Shown here: positions 20,693-28,977 of the stretch, piece after piece | How the letters are laid out: every line of letters starts with the position of its first letter | Numbering within the stretch: the stretch's first letter is position 1 | NCBI GenBank assembly: GCA_029060305.1 | Contig: JAIDUG010000032.1 | Location: 1-64,000, forward strand | Source: Ruminococcus sp. | Lineage (GTDB): Bacteria; Bacillota; Clostridia; Oscillospirales; Ruminococcaceae | DNA: 64,000 nt | Direction of reading: 5' to 3' | Notes under the pieces: model-generated | The model's input: the letters and a program-made list of their open reading frames with translations, nothing else | The model's database searches: none | Told to the model about the DNA's origin: nothing | Translations under genes and position numbers: made by a program

Positions 20693-21364
20693 ATGAATAA
20701 GATTCTGCTTGTTGAGGACGACAAGGAAATTATTAAATATCTCAGCGATTTTCTGAGACGTGAGGGTTTCGACGTGAAAAACGCTGTCGGGCAGACTTCT
20801 GCCCTCAATCTGCTCAGTGAAAACGTTTTCGACCTCGTACTCCTTGATGTTATGCTTGATGACGGAAACGGTTTCACAACCTGCTCCGCTATAAAGTCTG
20901 AATACAATTTACCGGTTATTTTTCTGACCGCTTCCAGTGACGAATACAGCACGGTTACAGGTTTTGAATTAGGTGCTGATGACTACATTTCTAAACCTTT
21001 CCGTCCCCGTGAACTCATTTCAAGAATAAAGAATATTCTGAGACTTACAGGAAATTCCGGCGGTATAACTCAAATCGGTGACGTTTCCGTCGATACGGTA
21101 AAAGGTACTGCAAGCCGTGACGGTAAAGACTTATATTTGTCCGCACTTGAATACAGACTGTTGCTTGTATTCATAAACAACAAAAACACTATTCTTACAA
21201 GAACACAGTTACTTGAAACTATATGGGACGTTGCAGGAGAATTTGTAAACGACAATACACTGACTGTATATATAAAACGTCTCCGTGAAAAAATAGAGAG
21301 AGACCCTCAGAATCCGCAGATAATAAAAACTATTCGTGGAATGGGTTACAGGCTTGACATATGA
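20693..21364 (+). CDS. OmpR-family response regulator
   Basis: The 223-residue protein has a receiver domain with acidic pocket EDDKE, phosphoacceptor Asp in LVLLDVMLDDGNGF near 51 and Lys in DYISKPFRPRE near 100. The C-terminal winged helix (132-223) ends ERDPQNPQIIKTIRGMGYRL, the standard OmpR/PhoB DNA-binding end. The stop overlaps the histidine kinase start as ATGA. The neighbours suggest it may control the convergent ABC transporter, as in Bce-type peptide-resistance modules. Confidence 0.93.
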   Translation: MNKILLVEDDKEIIKYLSDFLRREGFDVKNAVGQTSALNLLSENVFDLVLLDVMLDDGNGFTTCSAIKSEYNLPVIFLTASSDEYSTVTGFELGADDYISKPFRPRELISRIKNILRLTGNSGGITQIGDVSVDTVKGTASRDGKDLYLSALEYRLLLVFINNKNTILTRTQLLETIWDVAGEFVNDNTLTVYIKRLREKIERDPQNPQIIKTIRGMGYRLDI

Positions 21365-22350
21365 TGCGTAATACTGAAATATACATGACTTTTTTAATAC
21401 AGTGCATTATTACTGCAATTTCCACAGTAATTACGGCTTTTATTGAAATAAGATTCGGAATTATAACATTTGCATTGTGCGTGACTTTTATCACAGTGTA
21501 CATTATTTCAACTAAAAAACGTTACAAACGTTTTTCCGACCTGTCGCTTGACATAGATAAAATTCTGCACGGTGACAATCATATTTCACTTGAAAAATAT
21601 CAGGAGGGAGAATTTGCCGTACTCCAGAGCGAATTATACAAAATGGTTAATCGTTTACGTCAGCAACAACAGACTTTGCAGGACGATAAAATATATCTTT
21701 CTGATTCAATAGCTGACATTTCCCACCAGTTGAGAACTCCCCTCACCTCAATAAATCTTCTTCTCACAAAACTTTCAGACCCTGATTTGACGGACAGAAA
21801 AAAGTTTGAGATAACGCATAAACTTTATGAAATGATGTCAAGAATAGACTGGCTTATTACAACGCTCCTGAAAATATCACGTCTTGATGCAGGAACAGTG
21901 AATTTCAGAACAGAAGAAACTTCACTTTCCGAACTTATAAAATATTCGTGTTCGCCGTTGATTATTCCGATAGAAATACGTGAACAGAAACTCACAATAA
22001 ACACTGACGGAAATTTCTGCGGTGATATATCGTGGACTTGCGAGGCAATAGGAAATATCGTCAAAAATTGTATGGAACATACACAAACAGGCGGAAACAT
22101 AAATATAAACGCTATCGATAATCCGCTGTATACTGAAATAGTCATTTCTGACAGCGGTGATGGTATTGCTGAAAAGGATTTACCGCATATCTTTGAACGT
22201 TTCTACAAAGGCGACGAATCCGACGAAAACAGTTTCGGAATAGGTCTCGCACTTGCAAGAATGATTGTTACCCGACAAAACGGCACTCTCAAAGCTGAAA
22301 ACAAAGACGGTGCTGTTTTTACAATGCGATTCTACAAATTAACTGTTTAA
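21361..22350 (+). CDS. Sensor histidine kinase
   Basis: The 329-residue protein has two hydrophobic helices within residues 8-55 and almost no outside loop, so it has no obvious extracellular sensor. A HAMP-like linker is followed by the H-box ADISHQLRTPLTSINLLL near 121. The ATPase carries the N-box (EAIGNIVKNCMEHT), the G1 box (DSGDGIAEKD) and G2 (GIGLALARMI). Kinases with this short sensing region typically detect cell-wall-active peptides through an ABC permease partner. The Bce-like permease facing it across a terminator is a plausible partner. It is translationally coupled to the response regulator. Confidence 0.92.
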   Translation: MMRNTEIYMTFLIQCIITAISTVITAFIEIRFGIITFALCVTFITVYIISTKKRYKRFSDLSLDIDKILHGDNHISLEKYQEGEFAVLQSELYKMVNRLRQQQQTLQDDKIYLSDSIADISHQLRTPLTSINLLLTKLSDPDLTDRKKFEITHKLYEMMSRIDWLITTLLKISRLDAGTVNFRTEETSLSELIKYSCSPLIIPIEIREQKLTINTDGNFCGDISWTCEAIGNIVKNCMEHTQTGGNININAIDNPLYTEIVISDSGDGIAEKDLPHIFERFYKGDESDENSFGIGLALARMIVTRQNGTLKAENKDGAVFTMRFYKLTV

Positions 22351-22371
22351 TTAAGAAAGGAGGAATTTTTC

Positions 22372-22929
22372 ATGGAATATATTTTCTACAATATTAAAGA
22401 CCTTATAACACCTGTCGGAAATTTCAGTGTATATTATGAAGACAAAAAAATTCCTTTTTCCGTAATAAGAAATAATTTTGATATTCCTTATGGTGAAATA
22501 AATATTTCTGATACGTATTATATATTAATAAGTACGTCAGACCTTGAAATCGGTTCTGTATATAGAGTTGTTTTTTCGTGCGGTGAATGGGAATTTGAAG
22601 CTTCTGACGAACACACATATTGCTATTGTTCAGTGATAGAAAACTGGGCTGTAGGTATAGGAGCATATGACCCAAATGACGACGAAAAAATAGCACAGAT
22701 TTTTCAGTATTCAAAATTAAATAGTTTTAATACATTGAGATGTCCGGATAAATATGACGAATCAAAATTCATATCGCATATAATTGAACCTCTTCCCGAA
22801 AATAACGGTTATAGTTTCCGAATGCTTGATAAATCGCAAGAAGATATACAGTTTCCTGTTGCATGGATTGAAATTAATGAATACAGTGCAGAAACTTACA
22901 AAAATGCTTTAGGCTTTTGGCTGACATGA
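22372..22929 (+). CDS. Unknown cytoplasmic protein downstream of the histidine kinase
   Basis: The 185-residue acidic protein is rich in aromatic residues, with no signal peptide, membrane helix or motif that I recognise. AAAGGAGG precedes the ATG, 21 bases after the kinase stop, so it is the last gene of the same unit and ends before a hairpin terminator. I have no function to propose. Confidence 0.6.
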   Translation: MEYIFYNIKDLITPVGNFSVYYEDKKIPFSVIRNNFDIPYGEINISDTYYILISTSDLEIGSVYRVVFSCGEWEFEASDEHTYCYCSVIENWAVGIGAYDPNDDEKIAQIFQYSKLNSFNTLRCPDKYDESKFISHIIEPLPENNGYSFRMLDKSQEDIQFPVAWIEINEYSAETYKNALGFWLT

Positions 22930-22940
22930 AAATTAAAAAA

Positions 22941-22974
22941 TTCCCCCTGATTCTTTTCAGAGGGAAATTTTTTT
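22941..22974 (+). terminator. Terminator between the kinase operon and the convergent ABC genes
   Basis: TTCCC.CTGA pairs with TCAG.GGGAA (one C-A mismatch) and is followed by ATTTTTTT. The ABC permease stop lies a few bases beyond on the other strand. Confidence 0.7.
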
Positions 22975-22980
22975 GTATTG

Positions 22981-25665
22981 TTATATATTTTCGTTCTTGA
23001 GAGTTTCAATAAGGTTGTCAGCTTTTATCTTGCTCATTGAGTAAAGCATTGTTGCGAAAACTACGATAAATACACTCAGTACAGCGATTGCAACAGCACT
23101 CCACGGAATAAAGAAGTCGTTTTCAAAACCGTTACTCATTGCCTTGTGAATCAGAACCGTCATTCCGAAAGATACAGGCAATCCGAAAATCAACGCTTTA
23201 CTTCCGTATATGAAACACTCATAATTCATCATTCTGCGGAGTTCCTTGTTAGTCATTCCGATTGAACGCAACATTGCAAATTCACGTCGTCTTAAAATAA
23301 TGTTGGTTGAAATAGTGTTGAAAACGTTTGCACAAGCGATAAGCGAAATCAGTATTATAAATCCGTATGCGAAAACTTTTATTATAGTTATTATATTGTA
23401 ATCCCTTTCGTGTTCTGCTACAATGTCAACAAGTGAATGATAAATAAGATTGTTGTTTTGCAGTAACTGCTTTATGCTGTTATATGAATTTGAATGGTTG
23501 TCTGATTTTATATAGAACTCTGCTGTATTAAATGCATCACCCATAACTTTTTCCGCAAAACTGTAAGGGTACACCAAACAAAAACCTCTCACACTGTCAT
23601 ACCAGTCAGGACAGTTTGTAATAGTCTTTCCCGATTTAACTGTTCTGCCTGTTTTATATGCTTCACTTTCAGGTACTTTTACTGTCATTTCAGGATTATT
23701 ATTGTTGCGGTAAAGTAAGAATGATTCACCGTCTTTATTAATTCTTTCTGCATAAAAATAACCATCTATCTCTACAGGTATTTTTTCCGTAAACTCACAT
23801 TCGTCAGCAATGATAGTACGGTTTTTTATATACTTGCCTTTTTCGTAATCAAATATCATACTGCCGTCAATTGCAACCGCCAAAGGACTTTCAGGATTCA
23901 TAAATTTGTTTTCGTCAAGGTTATTTTCTTTCAGCAACTCACGGAATGAATTGTCGTCAACAAACATTAAATCAAGAAATGATGTCGGACTGTCTGGATT
24001 CAGGTTATTGCGATATTCCTCAGTGAAATATTCTTCATTAAACTTCGTCATAATTCCCGATTGGCAGACATATGCAACATCAGTAACATCTTCTGCTGAC
24101 TTTATAATATCAAGAACATCGTCAACATAAACTTTTTCTTCAACGTTTGCAATATCCTTGTAACCGTTTGAATAATAGTTGAGTTCATATTCCTGTGGTA
24201 TACCAAAAGGTGTTGCGATAGTTGCCATTATATATTCGGAAAATGCCGACGCAGATATAAATAACACTATACTCATAAACAAACTCATTATCGTGGAACG
24301 GTATTTCTTTTTGTTACGCTTGAAATATTTTTGTGCCAACATTCCCGAAAGTCCGAAAACCTTGTAAACTATTTTCGGAGTTTTAATAGGCTTGTTTTTG
24401 GACTTTATGTCCTTGCTCTGTCTGATTGCCTCAACCGCTGTAACTCTTGTCGCTCTTATTGACGGTATCCATGCAGAAATCATTACAGTAACAAGTGCTA
24501 TCACGCACGCCGATAATATTGCAATCGGACTTATACATATTTTCATAGGATTGCTGAAACCAGTTACATCTCCTATTTTGTCGCCGATAGCAGACAAAGT
24601 GATAGATATTCCGACTATTCCGACAATAATTCCGCCCAGTATTCCTATTGCACTTACTACAAACGCTTCAAAGAATACCATTCGGCGAAGTTGTTTTTTA
24701 GTTGCACCGATTGACGATAACAAACCGAATTGTTTTGTACGTTCCGAAACGGATATTGAAAAAGCGTTATAAATCAGCGATACAGAACCAAACATTATTA
24801 AAATAATCAGTATTGTAAATGTTGATATTATCATAGCGTTTAGTCCGTCAAACTTCGACATTACTCCCATAAATGTAAGCAATTCATAATTATAAGTGCC
24901 GTCAAGGTGGTGGTTTTCCATAAAACTATATACATTTTTCGGATTTTTCACTGTAAAAAACATCTGATACAAAGTATCATCATTGTAACCGTCGTCAGTA
25001 ACTATCGCTGTATATCCTGCCGAATTATAGTTTTCAAACTGTGGACGTTTATAGAATCCGCTTACTTTGTAAGTACGTTTAAATTCAGGTACAAAATCTT
25101 CTTCCAAAAATTCCTCAGTATACTGTCCGTCAACGTAATGGTCAAGGAATGTCGGATTATTCTGGTGGAGTTTCTGTCCGTCGGATATTCTGTAACCTAT
25201 TTCAAGTTCTATCGTATCGCCTATATCGTACTTTATACCGCCGTTTGTGTAAAGGTGTTCCGGAAGAAGTATTTCGTCTGCTGATTCCGGATATTTTCCG
25301 TCTGTTATATTTACTGCAACCATATCGTCATTTTTTCCCACAACTTCAGTAATATATAAATACGGCTTGTATTTGTTCTGACCGTCCATTTCTGCATAAC
25401 CTATCTCTTTTAGTCCGATGTACTCAGAAATTTCACTGTCGTCTTTTATTTCGCTGAAAGTTTCATAATTCATACTGTCTGCACGAATGTGCCATTTACC
25501 GTTTGAGTCAATGATGTACTGTTTTATATAGTTTATCATGCTTGCAAAGGAAATCATTACCGCACATATAAGTGCAGTTGAAAGCACTATTCCGATTATC
25601 GTAACAATAGTACGGGTTTTGTTTTTTCGGAGCGACTGCATTGTTACTCTGTTGAATACATTCAT
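22981..25665 (-). CDS. ABC transporter permease with two FtsX domains (peptide export/resistance type)
   Basis: The protein has 894 residues. An N-terminal helix (about 17-45) precedes a roughly 220-residue external domain. Three helices of the first FtsX domain follow (about 275-400, containing FGLLSSIGATKKQLRRMV). A further helix near 460 leads to a second external domain, and a second FtsX domain ends the chain (FAMLRSIGMTNKELRRMM). The duplicated FtsX plan occurs in permeases that remove or extrude antimicrobial peptides, lipids or lipoproteins. At 894 residues it is longer than classical BceB (about 650). The start overlaps the ATPase stop by 4 bases. The convergent two-component genes may regulate it. 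Confidence 0.87.
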   Translation of the reverse strand: MNVFNRVTMQSLRKNKTRTIVTIIGIVLSTALICAVMISFASMINYIKQYIIDSNGKWHIRADSMNYETFSEIKDDSEISEYIGLKEIGYAEMDGQNKYKPYLYITEVVGKNDDMVAVNITDGKYPESADEILLPEHLYTNGGIKYDIGDTIELEIGYRISDGQKLHQNNPTFLDHYVDGQYTEEFLEEDFVPEFKRTYKVSGFYKRPQFENYNSAGYTAIVTDDGYNDDTLYQMFFTVKNPKNVYSFMENHHLDGTYNYELLTFMGVMSKFDGLNAMIISTFTILIILIMFGSVSLIYNAFSISVSERTKQFGLLSSIGATKKQLRRMVFFEAFVVSAIGILGGIIVGIVGISITLSAIGDKIGDVTGFSNPMKICISPIAILSACVIALVTVMISAWIPSIRATRVTAVEAIRQSKDIKSKNKPIKTPKIVYKVFGLSGMLAQKYFKRNKKKYRSTIMSLFMSIVLFISASAFSEYIMATIATPFGIPQEYELNYYSNGYKDIANVEEKVYVDDVLDIIKSAEDVTDVAYVCQSGIMTKFNEEYFTEEYRNNLNPDSPTSFLDLMFVDDNSFRELLKENNLDENKFMNPESPLAVAIDGSMIFDYEKGKYIKNRTIIADECEFTEKIPVEIDGYFYAERINKDGESFLLYRNNNNPEMTVKVPESEAYKTGRTVKSGKTITNCPDWYDSVRGFCLVYPYSFAEKVMGDAFNTAEFYIKSDNHSNSYNSIKQLLQNNNLIYHSLVDIVAEHERDYNIITIIKVFAYGFIILISLIACANVFNTISTNIILRRREFAMLRSIGMTNKELRRMMNYECFIYGSKALIFGLPVSFGMTVLIHKAMSNGFENDFFIPWSAVAIAVLSVFIVVFATMLYSMSKIKADNLIETLKNENI

Positions 25666-26345
25666 CTGCGAATCACCTCGTCACGAATTATTTTTCCGTC
25701 CTCGATGTCAAGTATGCGGTCGGCTTGCAAAGCAATATTTTCGTCATGCGTGATAATGATAAGCGTCTGATTGTACTTTTGATTTGAAAGTCTGAGCAGG
25801 TTTATTATTTCCTGACTGTTTTTACTGTCAAGGTTTCCTGTCGGTTCGTCCGCCAGCATTACAGCCGGAGCGTTCATTAACGCACGACCTATTGAAACCC
25901 TCTGTTGCTGACCGCCTGATAACTGGTTAGGAAGATGATTCTCACGACCCTTTAACTTGAAAATTTCAAGCAGTTCCTGTAAACGTTCCTGATTTACCTG
26001 TCTGCCGTCCATAAGTACTGGAAGCGTTATATTTTCGGTGACGTTCAGAACAGGAATGAGATTATAGAATTGATATACAAGTCCGACCTGTCTTCTCCTG
26101 AAAACCGCAAGCTGTTCATCACTCTGAGAATAAATATTCTTTCCGTCCATGAAAACTTTACCGCTTGTTGGTTTGTCAACGCCTCCGAGAATGTGAAGCA
26201 AGGTCGATTTTCCCGAACCTGACGGACCTATAATTGCAAGAAATTCTCCCTGCTTTACGGAAAACGAAACGTTATTCAGTGCGTGGACTTCATTTTCACC
26301 TTTTCCGTAGACTTTGCACAGATTCTCTACTCTGAGTATTTCCAT
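25662..26345 (-). CDS. ABC transporter ATP-binding protein, MacB/LolD type
   Basis: The start is set at ATG 26345 (MEILRVENLCKVYG) after AGAGGTG, giving 227 residues. Upstream in-frame sequence is not ABC-like. Walker A is GPSGSGKSTLL near 39, the Q-loop VYQFYNLIPVLNV, the signature LSGGQQQRVSIGRAL near 138, Walker B VMLADEPTGNLD and the switch His in IITHDE. The VYQ.YNLIP and NLDSKN wording is typical of the MacB/LolD/BceA group that pairs with FtsX permeases. It overlaps the permease gene by 4 bases. Confidence 0.95.
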   Translation of the reverse strand: MEILRVENLCKVYGKGENEVHALNNVSFSVKQGEFLAIIGPSGSGKSTLLHILGGVDKPTSGKVFMDGKNIYSQSDEQLAVFRRRQVGLVYQFYNLIPVLNVTENITLPVLMDGRQVNQERLQELLEIFKLKGRENHLPNQLSGGQQQRVSIGRALMNAPAVMLADEPTGNLDSKNSQEIINLLRLSNQKYNQTLIIITHDENIALQADRILDIEDGKIIRDEVIRR

Positions 26346-26373
26346 AACAAAACACCTCTTCTTTAAGTTTATG

Positions 26374-26401
26374 GTTATATTATACACATATGATATGACA
26401 A
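26374..26401 (-). promoter_or_regulatory. Possible promoter of the ABC genes
   Basis: TTGTCA (26401-26396), 16 bp, TATAAC (26379-26374) on the minus strand. The match is modest, and a TATAAT 5 bases further upstream lacks a -35 at the right distance. Confidence 0.4.
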
Positions 26402-26441
26402 GCCGGTGACTTGAAAATAACAAAAATGTCACTTTTCCCAT

Positions 26442-26470
26442 AAAAAAACGACTGCTGGAACAGTCGTTTT
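26442..26470 (-). terminator. Terminator of the dockerin gene
   Basis: On the minus strand AAAACGACTG and CAGTCGTTTT pair around 6 bases and run into TTTTTTTA. Confidence 0.88.
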
Positions 26471-26476
26471 AAATAT

Positions 26477-27373
26477 TCATTCATTCTGAATTGATTTGAG
26501 GTATCCCGCAAAATCAAGTCTTCCCTCATCAGCACTTGTTGAAAGATAAGCATAGTAACTGAGTATATGTGTTGCATCAACAGCATTTATAAGTTCATCC
26601 ATATCCACATCAGAGGCGTTTTTCTGTGCCACATCAAATGTACTTTCCTTACCTGTTGAAAGTGCAGAATATTCCATAAGTACCAATGTTGCATCTGTTG
26701 CATCAATCAGACCGTCTTTGTTTACGTCACCGAGTTTGCGGTCTGAAACAACTATTTTCTGTTCTTTTACTTCCGGAATGAAAGTTTCCGAATGACCGTC
26801 ATCATAGCGGAAAGATATCTGAGTAAATCTCTGGTCGGGTTCGTCTTCGGGTTCAGTAAGGAAGTATATTCTGTAATTTCCTGCCGGAATTTCGGAATCG
26901 ACAGAGGCATTGAAATATGCAATAGGATAGTCGTCAGTATTTTCGCTTTCAACTTCCAGTTTTGTTCCTGTCTCCATTAAAGGAGTTTTGAATGTTATAT
27001 TTACAGTGTTGTAATCCGTATTGATTGTTGAAATAAATTCGTGACGTGAAGCATATGCAGTAGTTTCATTTTCCACAGCTTCTTCATTGAATTTTATATA
27101 ACTGTTTTCACACTTTACTTTCGGAGCAATAGTCCAGCAACTTTTTGAATCGTCACGTATATATATATTGACACGGATTGAATCGTCACCTGTAAGGTCT
27201 TCGCTGTTTATGTAAACAGTACCGTCCGGCATAACGGAAATTTTTTCGTTGTCCTCAACGGACAGATACATTATTGGCAGATAGTCTTCTTCAGGGTCTG
27301 CCATTGCACAGAATGGTGTAACCGCAGACAATGACATCACAAGAGCCGTTATTAAAGCAGGTATTTTTTTCAT
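26477..27373 (-). CDS. Secreted dockerin-containing protein
   Basis: The 298-residue protein has a signal peptide (MKKIP..., cut near AMA-DP, residue 25). An acidic beta-rich domain spans about 30-215. A C-terminal type I dockerin follows: GDVNKDGLIDATDATLVLMEYS near 219 and the weaker second repeat SDVDMDELINAVDATHILSYYA. Both repeats keep the calcium-loop aspartates and the helix. Dockerins bind cohesins of a scaffoldin, placing the protein in a cellulosome. The N-terminal domain has no glycoside hydrolase motif that I recognise. The start follows GAAAGGAAA. Confidence 0.88.
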   Translation of the reverse strand: MKKIPALITALVMSLSAVTPFCAMADPEEDYLPIMYLSVEDNEKISVMPDGTVYINSEDLTGDDSIRVNIYIRDDSKSCWTIAPKVKCENSYIKFNEEAVENETTAYASRHEFISTINTDYNTVNITFKTPLMETGTKLEVESENTDDYPIAYFNASVDSEIPAGNYRIYFLTEPEDEPDQRFTQISFRYDDGHSETFIPEVKEQKIVVSDRKLGDVNKDGLIDATDATLVLMEYSALSTGKESTFDVAQKNASDVDMDELINAVDATHILSYYAYLSTSADEGRLDFAGYLKSIQNE

Positions 27374-27389
27374 AGTGTTTCCTTTCTTA

Positions 27390-28067
27390 TCAGAGGATTT
27401 CCGTCATTCTCAGAACAATGTCAGCAACTCTTTTTGTAGCGATTTTTTCAAATTCGTCAAATGACATAGCACCGTCGTCATCGGCATTGTCGGAGATACA
27501 GCGTACACTCACATAGGGCTTATCATTGAGATAACAGCAATGTCCGACGGCTGCACTTTCCATATCAACAGCGTATGGATTCAATCTGTTCTGAATTTCA
27601 GCCTTTACCTCGTTGCTTGAAATAAACGCCTCACCGGACACTATTCTTCCCCTGAAACTTTTTACTGAAAATTCAGCACATACTTTTTCAGCGGTCTGAA
27701 TGAGATTCTTGTCTGCCTTGAAAACGGCACAATATGGTGGATAATCGTTCAGAAAATGAGGGTCAAGGTCGTGCGGAAGCACTTCCGTCGAAATAACAAC
27801 GTCACATACTTTTACAGCGGAGTTCATACCACCTGCAATACCTGTATTTATAACGCAGTCGGGGTGAAAATTGTCAATCATTACCTGAGTGCAGAGTGCG
27901 GAATTGACTTTTGCGATACCACAACAGGAATTGATAATAGTCTTTCCCTTGTACTCGTTAACGTAAAACTCAAAGCCTGAGATTTTTTTTACTTCTGCAT
28001 TGCCGAGTGTTTTTCTTATGTCGGCAAGTTCTGACGGCATAGCACCGATTATTGCAATAGTGTTCAT
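27390..28067 (-). CDS. mtnN: 5'-methylthioadenosine/S-adenosylhomocysteine nucleosidase
   Basis: The 225-residue enzyme hydrolyses MTA and SAH to adenine plus the thioribose sugar, for methyl-cycle recycling. IAIIGAMPSELADI opens the fold with the catalytic base Glu region. GIAGGMN near 76 is the phosphate-like loop, VSGEAFISS follows, AVDMESAAVGH near 170 binds the ribose, and the catalytic Asp is in CISDNADD. AAAGGAG precedes the ATG. It has its own promoter, divergent from the structured RNA. Confidence 0.95.
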   Translation of the reverse strand: MNTIAIIGAMPSELADIRKTLGNAEVKKISGFEFYVNEYKGKTIINSCCGIAKVNSALCTQVMIDNFHPDCVINTGIAGGMNSAVKVCDVVISTEVLPHDLDPHFLNDYPPYCAVFKADKNLIQTAEKVCAEFSVKSFRGRIVSGEAFISSNEVKAEIQNRLNPYAVDMESAAVGHCCYLNDKPYVSVRCISDNADDDGAMSFDEFEKIATKRVADIVLRMTEIL

Positions 28068-28101
28068 TTTTTCATGCTCCTTTATATAAATTTCTTATTC
28101 A

Positions 28102-28130
28102 ATTATAACACATTCCGACATATAAATCAA
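28102..28130 (-). promoter_or_regulatory. Promoter of mtnN
   Basis: TTGATT (28130-28125), 17 bp, TATAAT (28107-28102) on the minus strand. Confidence 0.75.
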
Positions 28131-28176
28131 TACAATTCATTAAAAAAATTTTTTTCGAAAAATTTTCATATAGGGG

Positions 28177-28205
28177 TTGATTTTTCTGAAAATATGTGTT
28201 ATAAT
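28177..28205 (+). promoter_or_regulatory. Promoter of the structured RNA
   Basis: TTGATT (28177-28182), 17 bp, TATAAT (28200-28205). The predicted start near 28212 is about 16 bases before the closing stem of the RNA. Confidence 0.75.
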
Positions 28206-28227
28206 ATAATTATTAAATACAAATTAA

Positions 28228-28427
28228 TATTCTGCCTTGTTCGAGTAATTATAGTTTTTTATAATCCAACACATCTCATTAGGGAATCCAGCTCCGGTTG
28301 TGGATTGCAGACCTCCCGACTTACAGATACTTTTTCTGTTTGCGGACGAAGGGAGCGTGAAGCATTCGGGCGTTTACCCACCTGCTTCGTGCGGGTTTTA
28401 TGCACTATATGACGGCAAGGCGGATTA
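28228..28427 (+). ncRNA. ssrS: Structured non-coding RNA, possibly 6S RNA
   Basis: The 200-base stretch has a promoter but no reading frame. It closes on itself: CTGCCTTG (28232-28239) with CAAGGCGG (28416-28423), extended by AT pairs outside, then TATAGT (28250-28255) with ACTATA (28404-28409). The interior has AATCCA/TGGATT, a CTCCC/GGGAG stem capped by an ACAGA/TCTGT hairpin, and CCTGC-TTCGT-GCGGG on the 3' side. Length, a long closing stem, a large asymmetric bubble and a small 3'-strand hairpin fit 6S RNA, which inhibits sigma-A polymerase. SRP RNA, tmRNA and RNase P signatures are absent. The family name is tentative; that it is an RNA gene is more secure. Confidence 0.55.
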
Positions 28428-28433
28428 TTTTTT

Positions 28434-28470
28434 GTACTGTTCTATTATGCAGTACAGGCATTTTGTTTTA
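28434..28470 (+). terminator. Probable terminator of the structured RNA
   Basis: GTACTG pairs with CAGTAC across a 10-base loop and is followed by AGGCATTTTGTTTT. A run of six or more T also directly follows the RNA's closing stem (28427-28433), so 3' ends could form at either place. Confidence 0.5.
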
Positions 28471-28542
28471 TAAGCGGTATTACTCTTGCCGTGACATACA
28501 TAGTTCTGACCATACACAAAAAGAAACAACGGAGTGAATATA

Positions 28543-28977
28543 TTGAATGATATTATTACTGAAATCTTTGATAAATTAAGGATTTTTTTCATAAAGTGTC
28601 GGGATATATTATTTGAAATATTATACTACATTACAGGAATATTTGATATATGCAAATATATTTATGACAAGTCATATTTTATTATAATCATTTCGGTGGT
28701 CATAAGTGTCATGTTTATAATACTGAAATCCCGAAAAGATGACAAGTTAAAAAAACGTTTTCTTTTCGGATTTATTATTTTTACAGTGATTTTTATAGTT
28801 TCCGCAATAACCGGAAGTATTCTTTTCAGTTCTGATTTTAATTTGCCTGATAATGTCGGATTTTTTATTGTTATAGTCAATGTTTTTTCACAGGCTATTT
28901 TCATTGCCAATTCGTTAACATTTTTTTCAGCGTATGTATTTATTTGTATTCATGAAAAGAAAAAAGAGGTGCAATAA
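28543..28977 (+). CDS. Small multi-pass membrane protein, unknown function
   Basis: The protein has about 144 residues. An amphipathic N-terminus is followed by three or four hydrophobic segments: one near residues 42-62 (IIIISVVISVMFIIL), one near 73-95, and a pair near 105-140. The likely start is TTG 28543 because CGGAG stands 8 bases upstream. GTG 28534 in frame is the alternative, but it overlaps that site. The stop overlaps the next start as TAATG. No family was recognised. Confidence 0.55.
   Translation: MNDIITEIFDKLRIFFIKCRDILFEILYYITGIFDICKYIYDKSYFIIIISVVISVMFIILKSRKDDKLKKRFLFGFIIFTVIFIVSAITGSILFSSDFNLPDNVGFFIVIVNVFSQAIFIANSLTFFSAYVFICIHEKKKEVQ

Noticed and set aside
28074-28412. 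112-codon frame across the structured RNA
   Set aside because: It crosses the promoter, has no ribosome binding site, and the region shows paired RNA arms rather than coding character.
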